Part shown: piece by piece, positions 1-8,909 of the stretch
Layout of the letters: each line of letters starts with the position of its first letter
How positions within the stretch are numbered: position 1 is the stretch's first letter
NCBI GenBank assembly: GCA_903772945.1
Contig: CAICTM010000767.1
Span: 1-49,481 of the forward strand
Reading direction: 5' to 3'
Origin: Seminavis robusta
Taxonomy: Eukaryota; Bacillariophyta; Bacillariophyceae; Naviculales; Naviculaceae
Length of the DNA: 49,481 nt
Program-made: the position numbers and the translations under genes
Notes under the pieces: generated by a model
Told to the model about the DNA's origin: nothing
The model's database searches: none
Seen by the model: only the letters and a program-made list of their open reading frames with translations

Positions 1-600
1 GAGAAAAGAGAGAGGAAATGCAGACATTGACTACCCTCCTTTGTACTCGAGTGAAACAGCCGAACAGAACGATTGGGGAAAACTTCTCCAAGGCCTCAAG
101 TTAATTCAACAGACTTTGAATGACAGCTCATCCTCCATGCTGAGACGTTCGTATTATCCGATGGTGGGTTGAGGCGAGTTTTGCTGTTCATCCGACTATC
201 GATCCCAACTGGAGGAGTGCTCAGTTTCGCCCGCGGTGCACCCATTGCTGTCTCTAGCAAGCAGAAGCCCAACGCTCGCAGCAGTACCGACGCCGAACTA
301 ATTGGAGCCGACGATGTTTTGAGTCCTTTGTTGTGGACAAGTTATTTCTGGAGGCTCAAGGTGTTGATGTTCAGAGAACATCCTTTATCAAGAAACAAGA
401 GTGCTATCATTCTCGCTGAGAATGGTAAGAGCACGCCGGTAAGCTACTCGTGCTCTTAATGTGCTTTCTTCTTTATTCACGACCAGTGAAGCAGGGAAAT
501 GTACGAGTGGGTATTGTCCCACACAGGACATGCACGGGACTTTCTCACGAAGCCCCTCCAAGGTGCCTATTCCATGCGCATCGCGCTTTTATTATGGGGC
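1..600 (+). pseudogene. Decayed Ty1/Copia polyprotein 3' end (RNase H)
   Basis: This is the C-terminal RNase H part of a Copia retrotransposon polyprotein, which degrades the RNA strand of the RNA-DNA hybrid during reverse transcription. The frame at 169-459 contains the family stretch SSKQKPNARSSTDAELIGAD, followed by a degraded NKSAI segment. Upstream, at about 40-120, another frame reads LCTRVKQPNRTDWGKLL, which resembles the linker before RNase H. Downstream, at 541-570, a third frame gives DFLTKPLQG, the conserved end of diatom Copia polyproteins. These pieces lie in different frames with stops between them, so the gene is dead. The 5' part lies outside the window. Family assignment is from motif recognition. 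Confidence 0.8.
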
Positions 601-810
601 ATCCTCCTATTTAGTTTAGTTTTAATCGTTCCGTGGATCCATTAGGGACCACGGCAGGAGTGTGTTGGCCGGTCTAGATATTTAGCGGACCCGGATAAGA
701 AAAAGACCGCACCACCGTAGGAATTTAAGGAAACTGGCATTCTCAGATCCAGACTTCAAAGCGACCAGCCAGAAAGATCACTTTTTCTTCTCAGCTCGCC
801 CAAATCAACA
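601..810 (+). repeat. Probable 3' LTR of the Copia element
   Basis: This non-coding stretch directly follows the Copia polyprotein end. It has TG near its likely start (about 659-665) and ends near 810 in CAACA, as an LTR of the TG...CA type would. The 5' LTR is outside the window, so neither boundary could be confirmed by comparing two copies. Confidence 0.45.
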
Positions 811-848
811 AATTAACCTTGATATTACTAGTAGCTGCAGTGTTATTA

Positions 849-866
849 GGCTGCGTTTCAACAGCT
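849..866 (+). repeat. Left terminal inverted repeat of the Harbinger element
   Basis: GGCTGCGTTTCAACAGCT is a perfect 18-bp inverted match to 4871-4888. The preceding TTA (846-848) is the target duplication. Confidence 0.95.
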
Positions 867-1111
867 TTTTTGAGTTGGGCACTTACGTACCTTGGAAGGC
901 CATTTCCATGAGGCCCAAAAGTGGCATCACCAAAACCCCCTTTCAACCACCACCACTCCATCGGGCCAAAATTGGACTTTGTGACTCCCAGGCTCGGCCA
1001 AGTTCCAATGCATCTCCAATGCCACACCGATGACAAGTCAATTGGTTGATTGTTGAATGGCATTGCCCTATAAGGAATTCGAAAACCAAACAGCACACAA
1101 ACTAAGTCACC

Positions 1112-2569
1112 ATGTTCGTCTTCAGCCTTGTAGTGGTTCTGTGGCTTCTTTTCTTACCTTCCGCGGAGGCTGGAAGAGGTCACACCCTCGAAGATCCTCG
1201 AAAGTTTGTATCAGCGGCATGTTCTCTGTTGTCGGCAGGGGATCCAGAGACCTTCTTTGGCAAGCAAAAGAGAGACAGAGGAGAACACCGTGAGCGAAAG
1301 AGGAAGTATGTCAATGACATCTTTAACCAGTTGGGGCCCCATTACGTCCGTAGAGCTTACCGAATGGAGCCAGGATCATTCTGGAAGCTGGTTCGCATGT
1401 TGACACCCTACCTCAATACCCAAACTAGGAAAGAAAAGAAGGAGAAGAGGGTTGGTCGCGGAGCAAAGAATGGCTTCATCCCTCTTCCAAGCCGTGTCAG
1501 TGCTGCCATCAGATACTTTGCTGGAGGCGCCGCGTATGATATTGCTGTTGTCCACGGGATTGGTCATACGGAAGTCTTTCGTTGTGTTTGGAGAGTTGTG
1601 GATGCAGTAAACAAGTGTCCGCAGCTTGATTTCTCATACCCAACGGAGCATGCAAAGCAGCAGAAGATTGCAGATGACTTCAAGACAGTGAGCCGCGGTT
1701 ACTTTGGTGGTTGCGCAGGTGCCATTGATGGAATCCTGATCTGGACGGAGAAACCAAGTGCAGAGAGTTGTGAGATGGCAGAGTGTGGACCAAAGAAATT
1801 CTTCTGTGGCAGAAAGAAGAAGTTTGGATTGAACATGCAAGGGACATGCGACGCCCACAGAAGGTTCCTGGACATTTGCATCGCCCACCCAGCATCCACA
1901 TCCGATTACCTTGCCTGGACATCATCTCCGTTGTTCCACAAGATGGAGAGGAACAACTTTTTGAAGAAAGGTCTTTGTCTTTTCGGGGACAACGCATACG
2001 TCAATACACCGTACATGGCCACTCCATACAAAGCTGTTGGAACTGGATGGAAGGATGCATACAATTTCTTTCACTCCAATGTTCGAATCACCATCGAATG
2101 TGCATTCGGTATGTTGGTGAGACGTTGGGGGATCTTGCTTCGCCCTTTTCCTTCTGCAATTTCCATCGCCAAAGTGTCAGCCATGGTTCGTTGCCTTTGT
2201 CGCTTGCACAACTTCTGCATCAATGAACGTTTGGAGAGAGAGCAAGGTGGACAGCCAACAATTTCGCCAGTGGAAGAATCTTCGAAGGATGTTGCTGAAC
2301 GATTGGCTGCTGATGACTTGAATATTGTGGTGGAGGGCGGTGGTGTGGCTACTGGGAACGTTGGCGATGACTACCGTCCAGAGATCCTCCTCCATGGTGG
2401 CGAGCACTTCGATGATGTCAGTTACTGGACGCGCACTTCTAGAAAATCCCATGGCGATATTCTTCCTCGCGAAAAGATGCTTTCGATTGTTGTGGAGAAT
2501 GGCTTGAAGCGACCAACTCCTCGTGGCTGGATTGGAAAGACCCCTGCCGGCTCCAAATACTCGTCTTAG
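1112..2569 (+). CDS. HARBI1-like DDE transposase/nuclease
   Basis: This 485-residue protein is the cut-and-paste transposase of the element (DDE_Tnp_4/HARBI1 family, RNase H fold). Three acidic sites are visible: GAIDG at about residues 204-208, LFGDNAY at about 291-297, and ITIECAFGML at about 329-338, matching the D-D-E order and spacing of the family. An upstream helical segment (FWKLVRMLTPYL) fits the helix-turn-helix found before the catalytic core. The ATG at 1112 sits in CACCATG and is the first of the long frame. The first 20 residues (FSLVVVLWLLFLPSAEA) look like a signal peptide, which is odd for a nuclear enzyme. A later start or an unseen upstream intron is possible. It converges on the accessory gene at 2908-4344. 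Confidence 0.93.
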   Translation: MFVFSLVVVLWLLFLPSAEAGRGHTLEDPRKFVSAACSLLSAGDPETFFGKQKRDRGEHRERKRKYVNDIFNQLGPHYVRRAYRMEPGSFWKLVRMLTPYLNTQTRKEKKEKRVGRGAKNGFIPLPSRVSAAIRYFAGGAAYDIAVVHGIGHTEVFRCVWRVVDAVNKCPQLDFSYPTEHAKQQKIADDFKTVSRGYFGGCAGAIDGILIWTEKPSAESCEMAECGPKKFFCGRKKKFGLNMQGTCDAHRRFLDICIAHPASTSDYLAWTSSPLFHKMERNNFLKKGLCLFGDNAYVNTPYMATPYKAVGTGWKDAYNFFHSNVRITIECAFGMLVRRWGILLRPFPSAISIAKVSAMVRCLCRLHNFCINERLEREQGGQPTISPVEESSKDVAERLAADDLNIVVEGGGVATGNVGDDYRPEILLHGGEHFDDVSYWTRTSRKSHGDILPREKMLSIVVENGLKRPTPRGWIGKTPAGSKYSS

Positions 2570-2907
2570 TTGCCCTAGAATAAAGATACCATAACACATG
2601 ATCGCCATTATCAATGTTCTGTATATTGCATTTGCCAGCCGAACTCTGGAACCGTCCCCAACTGATCGCCAAAGTCCAAAAAGAGCGAAACGTATCAATC
2701 CAGAAGGATCCAAATGGCGATTGGTGCGGCGAAGACGAGTGTCGACATCTATATCTCTGACTCTCTTTGTTAAATCCAGTACTTATTGTAGTCTTAAGCT
2801 AGAACGATCCTCCATCGCGAGCAATCAACTCCAACGGCCTGCACGTACACGACACAAGAGAGAGAGGAATCGACTCCTCCTCCACCACTCGCAAACTCTG
2901 ACATCAA
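2570..2907. other. Gap between the two convergent Harbinger genes
   Basis: These 338 bp separate the two stop codons and must hold both 3' ends. An AATAAA-type signal, GAATAAAG, lies just after the transposase stop at about 2578-2585. No further gene is visible. Confidence 0.5.
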
Positions 2908-4344
2908 TCAATCTCCTTCCTCTACTTCTTCTTGCTGTTCGACAATGGTGCCCTTCTTTTTCTTCTTCTTCCTGGATGGTTTGTCAGCGCTGTCCTCCTC
3001 TTCCATGGCCTCCTTCGCCATTTGATGAATGGTATCCTGGATGATTTCGATCTGTTCCGACAAAGTTGCAATCCTCCCAAGATAGATTTCGTGGATTTTG
3101 GATCCTTCGGTAGTGTCCAACAACTTGATGGTGTACTCCATTTCTTTATCCTGAGTCTCGCGGAGTTCCTTCACAAGTGCCGCACGCGACATGCAAGTCA
3201 TGGCAAGGCCCATCTTGGCACGGAAGAATGCCAGCTGCCTTTCATCTGCACGGCGCTTTCGAGAAGAAGCAGTGACTGCATCGGTAGTTGAAACAGAAGG
3301 ACACGTCTCCGAATCAGCACAAGAGCTTTCGGCAATCACATGAAGCACATTCTTGAGGATCTCTTCCTGGTCGGCCACATGCCACAGATACAAGATGTGT
3401 TCCTTGGTTTGGGAATCCATGAAGTTGGCTCGGTTGTCACCACACTCCATGACATCATCATCCATGTGACCGAAGTCATCGTCGCCTTGGTGCCTCTGGC
3501 CAAACCCGTTTCCACTGAGTTCCCAGCGAGAGATCATTTTGATCAGCTTTGCACGACAGTCACCCCAGCGGCGCTTGACATCTTCCGGAGTCACTTTTCC
3601 TGGCATCTTGTGGAAAGAACAATCGAGACATTCTGAAAAGGTAGAGTGCAATTCAGGTAAGACACGGGAGAGAACAACCTTGCCGTCATCATTGAACAAA
3701 CGGGCACAAGCCTCGTAAACGTTCTCTGGCCTTTCAACTGAATTCCTAGCATCAAGCTCATCCCTTCCTCCGATGTCATTCATATTAGTGAACTTGTCTC
3801 TGATGGATTCATCCAACATGCATTCAATCAAGCGAATGTATGGCTCGGTATAGTTCCATGGGCTTGCTCTTTCTTTCTCCTTCTCATCCTTCTCATTCTG
3901 CGCCTTCAATACCAGGTCGTACAACTTCCTCTCTTCAGCGATGATGAATGCCCTGTCGGATCCATTCCCAACTGGATTGGCCTGAAGCCAGGCCATGCAC
4001 TTCTTTTTGTCCCAGTTCCTTGGGGATGGATGCTTCTCGTTGGGTTTGTCCACGATGCAACGGCGCTTGATCTCATCGGTTAGATGCTTCTGCGTTGGAA
4101 CCACCTTCTTGCGGAATTTCATTGATGCGTATGGTTCCTCATCAGTATTTCCAACCTCGCGGAAGTCTGATGTCTTGAGACCGATTCCCATTGCCATCAA
4201 ATCAACAGCCTTCTCACCATTCTTCTTATAGAACCTTTCAGCTGGACCAGCATCCAGTTCAGCCATTTCCTGAGCAAGGGCATCTGCGTCCAAGTCAGAG
4301 AAGGAAAAAGAAGCGGGGTCAGTAGGAGATTTGGTAAGGGACAT
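2908..4344 (-). CDS. Harbinger accessory SANT/Myb-like DNA-binding protein
   Basis: This is the second gene of the element. In PIF/Harbinger systems the Myb/SANT-like partner binds the transposon ends and helps bring the transposase into the nucleus. The start is set at the ATG at 4344 (MSLTKSPTDPASF), because the 8-residue upstream extension begins with TTG. The protein (478 residues) has an acidic N-terminus, a helical middle with EDVKRRWGDCRAKLIKMISR resembling the third helix of a SANT/trihelix fold, a charged linker with SRKRRADERQ, a coiled-coil-like segment, and a lysine tract (KKKKKK) near the C-terminus suited to nuclear import. Family membership is inferred mainly from context and the K/R-rich W-containing helix. 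Confidence 0.75.
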   Translation of the reverse strand: MSLTKSPTDPASFSFSDLDADALAQEMAELDAGPAERFYKKNGEKAVDLMAMGIGLKTSDFREVGNTDEEPYASMKFRKKVVPTQKHLTDEIKRRCIVDKPNEKHPSPRNWDKKKCMAWLQANPVGNGSDRAFIIAEERKLYDLVLKAQNEKDEKEKERASPWNYTEPYIRLIECMLDESIRDKFTNMNDIGGRDELDARNSVERPENVYEACARLFNDDGKVVLSRVLPELHSTFSECLDCSFHKMPGKVTPEDVKRRWGDCRAKLIKMISRWELSGNGFGQRHQGDDDFGHMDDDVMECGDNRANFMDSQTKEHILYLWHVADQEEILKNVLHVIAESSCADSETCPSVSTTDAVTASSRKRRADERQLAFFRAKMGLAMTCMSRAALVKELRETQDKEMEYTIKLLDTTEGSKIHEIYLGRIATLSEQIEIIQDTIHQMAKEAMEEEDSADKPSRKKKKKKGTIVEQQEEVEEGD

Positions 4345-4870
4345 CTTGAATTCTTTTACTCTCAACAAGCAATAATGAGAGGATCACCAACATGCCGCAT
4401 GCTCTCACAAGAAGACTTCTTTTCGTTGATTCAGAAGAAGGAAAAAGCAGGCATGATGCCTCAACGATCGCTCAACAGACAATGCCACTAACCGAACTTA
4501 GGCAACAGTTGGATGGGCTTCAAGCCAAACCGGTAAGCTGTGATGATGCGAGGCATGTTTCTATTTTATTATGCTATCCCGTCATTGACAACAAGCGCTC
4601 TCATCATTGTCATTGCTTTTGTCTACGTCTTTCGTCCATTTGGTTCATTCTTTTCCAGAATATTCCCAACCAAGACCCAGATTAGGGTTTCAACGCACCA
4701 ATCAACCTGCACTTTGGACAATTGGGTTGGATTTTTGGCTGCGCAAACTGCTGGCTCCAGAGTTTGCTCAACTCCAAAATTGGACCTTGCGCAAAAGCCT
4801 CTTTTTGGGAGCATTCCTGCCACGTATGCAGCAAAAAGGCCCAAAAGTGGGAAAGTCGCCATCCCAAAAT
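4345..4870. other. Harbinger right subterminal region, no gene
   Basis: These roughly 525 bp lie between the accessory gene start and the right inverted repeat and should hold that gene's promoter. The last 150 bp share short words with the left end. Open frames here are short and lack protein-like character. Confidence 0.5.
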
Positions 4871-4888
4871 AGCTGTTGAAACGCAGCC
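4871..4888 (-). repeat. Right terminal inverted repeat of the Harbinger element
   Basis: AGCTGTTGAAACGCAGCC is the exact reverse complement of 849-866 and is followed by the TTA duplication at 4889-4891. Confidence 0.95.
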
Positions 4889-5001
4889 TTAGACCCAACA
4901 GTATCTATGACTTCCCACCCAAACAACCTTCATCAGTAGACTCAGAACACTGGTGGATTTATGTCCTACCAACTCCAATTCAGTTTTTGCAATTCACCTA
5001 A
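4889..5001 (+). pseudogene. 3' part of an unknown ORF split by the Harbinger insertion
   Basis: If the Harbinger element and one TTA copy are ignored, the frame through 812-848 continues directly into 4891-5001. It stays open to a TAA at 4999-5001. The right-hand part reads like protein (IYDFPPKQPSSVDSEHWWIY, then about a dozen hydrophobic residues). Its stop lies 80 bases from the stop of the convergent small ORF at 5082. I do not recognise the product. The left part merges into the probable LTR, so the true start is lost. The insertion would have removed about 36 C-terminal residues from the original frame. Confidence 0.35.
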
Positions 5002-5081
5002 TGTAAACGAAGATGGAAGAGGTTTAACTTCAACCTCGTAAATAAGAAAAATCCCTTAGTTGCCCCTCAGTCACAGGATCC

Positions 5082-5258
5082 TTACAACAAACAGTCACTA
5101 ATAACCCCGCCTTCCCCTCTCCAATAACCTACATAATCATACTCAGTAAACCCATCATATGAGTTCTCCATATGAATAAGTTTCTTTACTGAGTTGTAAA
5201 AGAGTGTAGCATCCCGTCTAGACTTGAATTTAACGACAAACCGCGTCTTATCCTCCAT
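5082..5258 (-). CDS. Small unknown ORF (58 aa)
   Basis: This short frame starts at the ATG at 5258 and ends with TAA at 5082-5084. The product begins MEDKTRFVVKFKSRRDATLF and has a mixed, protein-like composition with aromatic residues (YDYVGYWRGEGG near residues 40-51). An in-frame TAA sits just upstream, so the frame cannot extend. It follows the larger reverse-strand ORF by only 17 bp in a different frame. I do not recognise it; it could also be the end of a spliced or frameshifted product of its neighbour. Confidence 0.4.
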   Translation of the reverse strand: MEDKTRFVVKFKSRRDATLFYNSVKKLIHMENSYDGFTEYDYVGYWRGEGGVISDCLL

Positions 5259-5275
5259 GTTAAGTCCTTAATAAA

Positions 5276-5752
5276 CTATGACCAATAAACGCGACTTCGC
5301 CATGGCCTCCGCCCAAAGTTGTTATAGCCGCAATTGTAGTACCCACCCCCACTGTAGTACCCCCAACCAAAGTTGTTATACCTGCGACCAAAGGTATAAT
5401 CAGGTCCAGGTAGTGGGTCAGATCCAGATAGTCCCCACTCTGATTGTAGAGGCGGTGCACTCCATTGCTTTGCATCACCTTCCGCATGTGTTTTTTCCGA
5501 CGCCTCTTCATCAGAAGAACCCTCCAAATCTCCTGACTCCTCCGAAGTCTTTTTAGGCTGTGATTTATCCAGCTTAGCCTTTTTCGAAGGACGTTCCTTG
5601 CTTTTATCCTTATCTAATCTAACAAAAGTAGTCTCCTCCTCCGAAGTCCTCTTGGTATGCTTAGGAACCACCTCCTCTCCATCAAGTGTAGCGATCACCT
5701 TCTTCATTTTAAAAATCGTCCATACTTGGAACATTTTGAACTGGGTTTTCAT
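5276..5752 (-). CDS. Unknown charged protein with a Gly/Tyr/Asn-rich tail
   Basis: This frame encodes about 158 residues from the ATG at 5752; the upstream extension begins with TTG, and a second ATG lies at 5734. It has three parts: a lysine-rich N-terminus, a strongly charged Lys/Glu/Ser middle (SKERPSKKAKLDKSQPKK, then an acidic SSDEEASE run) that could serve nuclear localisation, and a C-terminal tail rich in Gly, Tyr, Asn and Arg (YYSGGGYYN, RRPWRSR) resembling low-complexity RNA-binding tails. No catalytic domain is visible. It is divergent from the ORF group starting near 5847, with under 100 bp between them. Function unknown. Confidence 0.5.
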   Translation of the reverse strand: MKTQFKMFQVWTIFKMKKVIATLDGEEVVPKHTKRTSEEETTFVRLDKDKSKERPSKKAKLDKSQPKKTSEESGDLEGSSDEEASEKTHAEGDAKQWSAPPLQSEWGLSGSDPLPGPDYTFGRRYNNFGWGYYSGGGYYNCGYNNFGRRPWRSRVYWS

Positions 5753-5846
5753 TTTTAATGTCGTTGTTTTTAACAAAATAAATAAATAAAAGGAAAATCA
5801 AGAGTGTAACCCCACCTTAAAACGTCACTTAGGAATTTATGGATGA

Positions 5847-6327
5847 ATGAACCCAACCAACTCCGACCCCTCTGTCACATTTTTCCTCGACAACTATGTT
5901 TATCATAACTTGTCTTTATACAACAGTTAACGATATGATGGCGTCCATGGCGTTCTTGAAACGCGATACCGTAACTGAAGGCTTCCTCACCTACAGTCAC
6001 ACACTGAATAGAATGAATCTATTCTGCCTTGCCGATGAAGAAATCGATGATGAAAAATCCCTTTTCCCTGACTACAGAGTCATTGAATTAGACGACGATG
6101 CCATAGAACTCGATCAACCCATCACCTTCAAAGCGCTAATGCTAGTAAGTATGGCAGGTGCTGACCTCATCTAAACAAAAAATCTAAAGACCACCCGAAG
6201 CCGGTTAATCGAACGATTGAATCTAAATTTACCAGCGCAGACAACCTTCATTCAACCGCATTAATCTTTCAGATCCTAGATAACAATACTAACCCCGGAC
6301 GACCCCGTAGTCATCGACGAGGATTAA
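5847..6327 (+). CDS. Unknown acidic protein, probably interrupted by an intron
   Basis: A first short frame (5847-5932) reads MNPTNSDPSVTFFLDNYVYH and then meets a stop. An overlapping frame shifted by one base (5896-6174) continues with ASMAFLKRDTVTEGFLTY and an acidic stretch (ADEEIDDEKS, ELDDDAIELD). At 6145 the frame reaches GTAAGT, a strong 5' splice site. Joining the exon ending at 6144 to an acceptor at 6278-6279 (CCTAG) gives a coherent acidic end, LTPDDPVVIDED, with TAA at 6325-6327. A competing acceptor at 6271-6272 (TTTCAG) gives a different tail. No family is recognised. The break near 5930 may be another intron or a mutation. Confidence 0.4.
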
Positions 6328-6417
6328 GATAGCTTTAAACCCAATGAGGAATTAAATCTCACTCGACTAGTAACTAGCAAGTAGCTTCCGGATACTCGGC
6401 ACACCTCGGGATGACGT

Positions 6418-6640
6418 ACTTCACCGGTAAACACGTACTTCACCGGTAAACACAAGATCCAACCTTAAATACCAATCACAGTTGCCGATTTAGATGGAAA
6501 TTAAGGTCTATCTCATCCATGCATCACTTAGGCGAGAGCACGTGCAACGACCTCCACCTCTGCCCCCCTCTTGCCTCCGCCGAGGCCATGGAGTCCTCGG
6601 TGCCCTCAAAGGCGAAAAGGATGTTGATAATCTGGAAAGA
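6418..6640 (+). repeat. Direct repeat, copy 1
   Basis: This roughly 220-bp block matches 8910-9151 in the same orientation with scattered differences and one small indel. Each copy opens with a doubled ACTTCACCGGTAA-type unit and shares GTTGCCGATTTAGATGG and GGCGAGAGCACGTGCAACGA. The region 6641-6942 between this copy and the pseudogene holds no recognisable gene. Confidence 0.85.
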
Positions 6641-6942
6641 TACAAAAGACCACTCGATGGTTTCGTGGCGGCCTTGCATATGGGTGATCCCTAAGTACAG
6701 CTGTGAATAAATATAGCTCTAAGTACCATACCTATCATGTGACATTTTAAATGAAGTCTACCCCTGAGTAGATTATGATCTTACTGCAACCGGCATGAAC
6801 TTCTCCAAAAGAACCCTTGGGTCTTGGCTGGTGACGTAGGGTCGAAGTGCTTCCACCTTCCACGTGCACGATAGGCACGACAGGCAATGAGTACAAACAA
6901 CAACAGCAGAACGTTCGAACCCTAAGCGCAACAACAACCATC

Positions 6943-8442
6943 ATGTCTTCATCTGTTTGGGTGGGGAAAGAATCAACCGGAGGGCCGTTCCGTTCCAGTC
7001 TACGAATCTGATCTTGCAGCCGGTCGAGAGTGGATCATTGCTTCAGTGATAGAGGCTGCTAAAAAGAAGCTCGAGCTGGATGCTGCGTTGCATCTAATAT
7101 TTGCCTACCCCCAGAAATCACAGGAACCACACCACCTTTCTCTGAAGACAAGGCCATTGATCCTGGTGACCCTGTGCCCACCGGCACTGCCTCCAGGCAT
7201 CCCTTGGTTGTGGTGGCACCCGCTCAGCAGCAGCAGCAAGCAAATGGTAAGAAGTGTTTCAATTCTTATTCCACAACAATCAATTGTAACATTTGTCCTG
7301 CTTCCCCCCCCCTGATTTTTTTGCTCTCGCCGCTTCCTTTTGACCTGCAGAGAAAATTGACTACGTGTACACTTATGTGCAGAAAAAGGAGCAGGAAGAG
7401 GCCACTTTACAACTGTTGAAACCTAGATTGTCACGATACCAAAGAGCTGTCCAAAACTCTGGAGTTAGAATCGACGCTCCAGAGTGGGAAAAGGATCATC
7501 TCGTGGACGAGTTCAACGCTCTAGATTCGGGGATGGCCGCTTTCACTTGCAATCCTGGAAAGGAGGATTGTGGGCGAACCGCAGTCTATACCTTGCCTAT
7601 CTCAGGAACAACCAAAACATCGGCCTCCCTCGCCACAAAAAGCTTTTTGATGGAGCTGAGGTGGCCGAACTGTTGTCCACTGATATTGCACCATTTGGAG
7701 TCAAAACAAAAGGCAATATTGATGTTGTGGTGGCACATGAGCGTCACCAAGGAACAAGTACAACCAGGCACAACATGTTGGCTGGTATTGAACTCAAGAG
7801 GCAAGACAAGAAGAGTCATGGAGAGATCCATCGGCAGGTTGTCCTACAGCATTTGTCAGCTTCTTTTCTGAATGAAGACACTGGTATCCTGACAATCATG
7901 ACAGATCTCGGGCCAAAGTGGCAGTTTTTTGGTTCAGCGAGGAGAAGAATCGGCTAATGGCATATCAAGCATAGTCCAAGGGCGAAGCAAACTATCTTAT
8001 TCGTCACATGATGGGAAGCAGTGGTTCAGCCTCGGCCCCAATCTCAGCGCCCACCAACTTTCTGAATCGTGCAACCTGGAATAAAATGTTCTCCCTGCGC
8101 GAAGATATTGCATTCATGGAAGAGGCGGGAGAGGATAACGGCCCTGACGAGGGAGGAGGCCAGGATTTCCGCGGAAAGTCTGGCAGCTCCAGGAAGGGGG
8201 GGCTGTCTGGTGTTCGAGCACAACAAAACCGCCAATCTACAGCTGGAGGCAACAGTGATATAGCGGGGAGTGCAAATGTTATGGCGAATAGCTTGGATTT
8301 TATGGATGACGAGGAAGAAAGGGAAGCGAGATTCAATGATGTCCTCGAATATATACTCCCTCAATTGGGAGTGTTTCCTCACCGCGAGCTGGGACATGAT
8401 CACTATGCAGAAGGTTCACCGAGTCACATTGGAGTTTCGTAG
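6943..8442 (+). pseudogene. Broken PD-(D/E)XK nuclease-like gene, with intron
   Basis: Pieces of one protein are readable across several frames. The likely start is the ATG at 6943 (MSSSVWVGKESTGGPF). A glutamine-rich exon end (PAQQQQQAN) is followed by an intron with GTAAGA at 7247 and CTGCAG ending at 7350; the next exon gives EKIDYVYTYVQKKEQEEATL. After a frame change near 7590 comes a segment with GNIDVVV and, about 20 residues on, GIELKRQ. Their D and E-x-K residues match a PD-(D/E)XK nuclease core, followed by VVLQHLSASFL. A homopolymer frame change near 7926 and an in-frame TAG near 7972 precede an acidic C-terminal part ending at 8442. Uncharacterised paralogous families of this kind, some resembling Crinkler-type proteins, occur in stramenopiles. 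Exact function unknown. Confidence 0.6.
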
Positions 8443-8909
8443 TGGCAGCACGCAAATCCCACTTTGTGCCGTGTCCTACAGAGTAATTTGTTTCTCCGGC
8501 TTGGCTTGCTGCCAGCACAGTCATTGTCCAGTGGTGCTCTTGGTCTCTCAATCTCTCCCATCATCTAATCAGGAGTCAAAGAGTTGCGCCTCATAAAGCT
8601 GTTTTAGGACAACAACCAAGGCTCTAACCCAATTCTTAATGGTGGACCGAGGTGGGAGTTTGCCATTATTACGTTCACTCCGGTCTGTCCGTCCATTTCA
8701 TTAGGGATCGGGTTAGGGTTAACCCCCTCCCTCTTGGTTTTAACCCTAGCAGCCACCGCGGCGAGTGAGCGTCCTCAATGGCGTCTCTCTCAGTCTTCCC
8801 CCCTAACTTTCCGGGTTAGAAAACCCCCTAAATCCCCCTTCATCCTTCCAACCAACCCATCATCCTCATTTTTTACAATCGATGTAAGTTATCGTCATGT
8901 GTATGCGTG
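8443..8909. other. Spacer without a visible gene
   Basis: This spacer contains only short frames. A small telomere-like motif, GGGTTAGGGTTAA, occurs at about 8706-8720, too short to be a telomere remnant by itself. Confidence 0.4.

Larger units (their letters stand above)
849..4888. mobile_element. PIF/Harbinger DNA transposon, apparently complete
   Basis: The element begins with GGCTGCGTTTCAACAGCT at 849-866 and ends with its exact reverse complement at 4871-4888. TTA stands on both sides (846-848 and 4889-4891), matching the 3-bp TWA target duplication of the PIF/Harbinger superfamily. It carries the two genes expected of an autonomous member, a DDE transposase (+) and a SANT/Myb-like protein (-), facing each other tail to tail with 338 bp between the stops. 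Both frames are open. Shared subterminal words, such as GGCCCAAAAGTGG and CCAAAATTGGAC, occur near both ends in the same orientation and may be transposase binding sites. Confidence 0.93.

Noticed and set aside
8704..8720. Telomere-like GGGTTAGGGTTAA
   Set aside because: Only two units are present in an interior position, which is expected by chance; it does not indicate a chromosome end.
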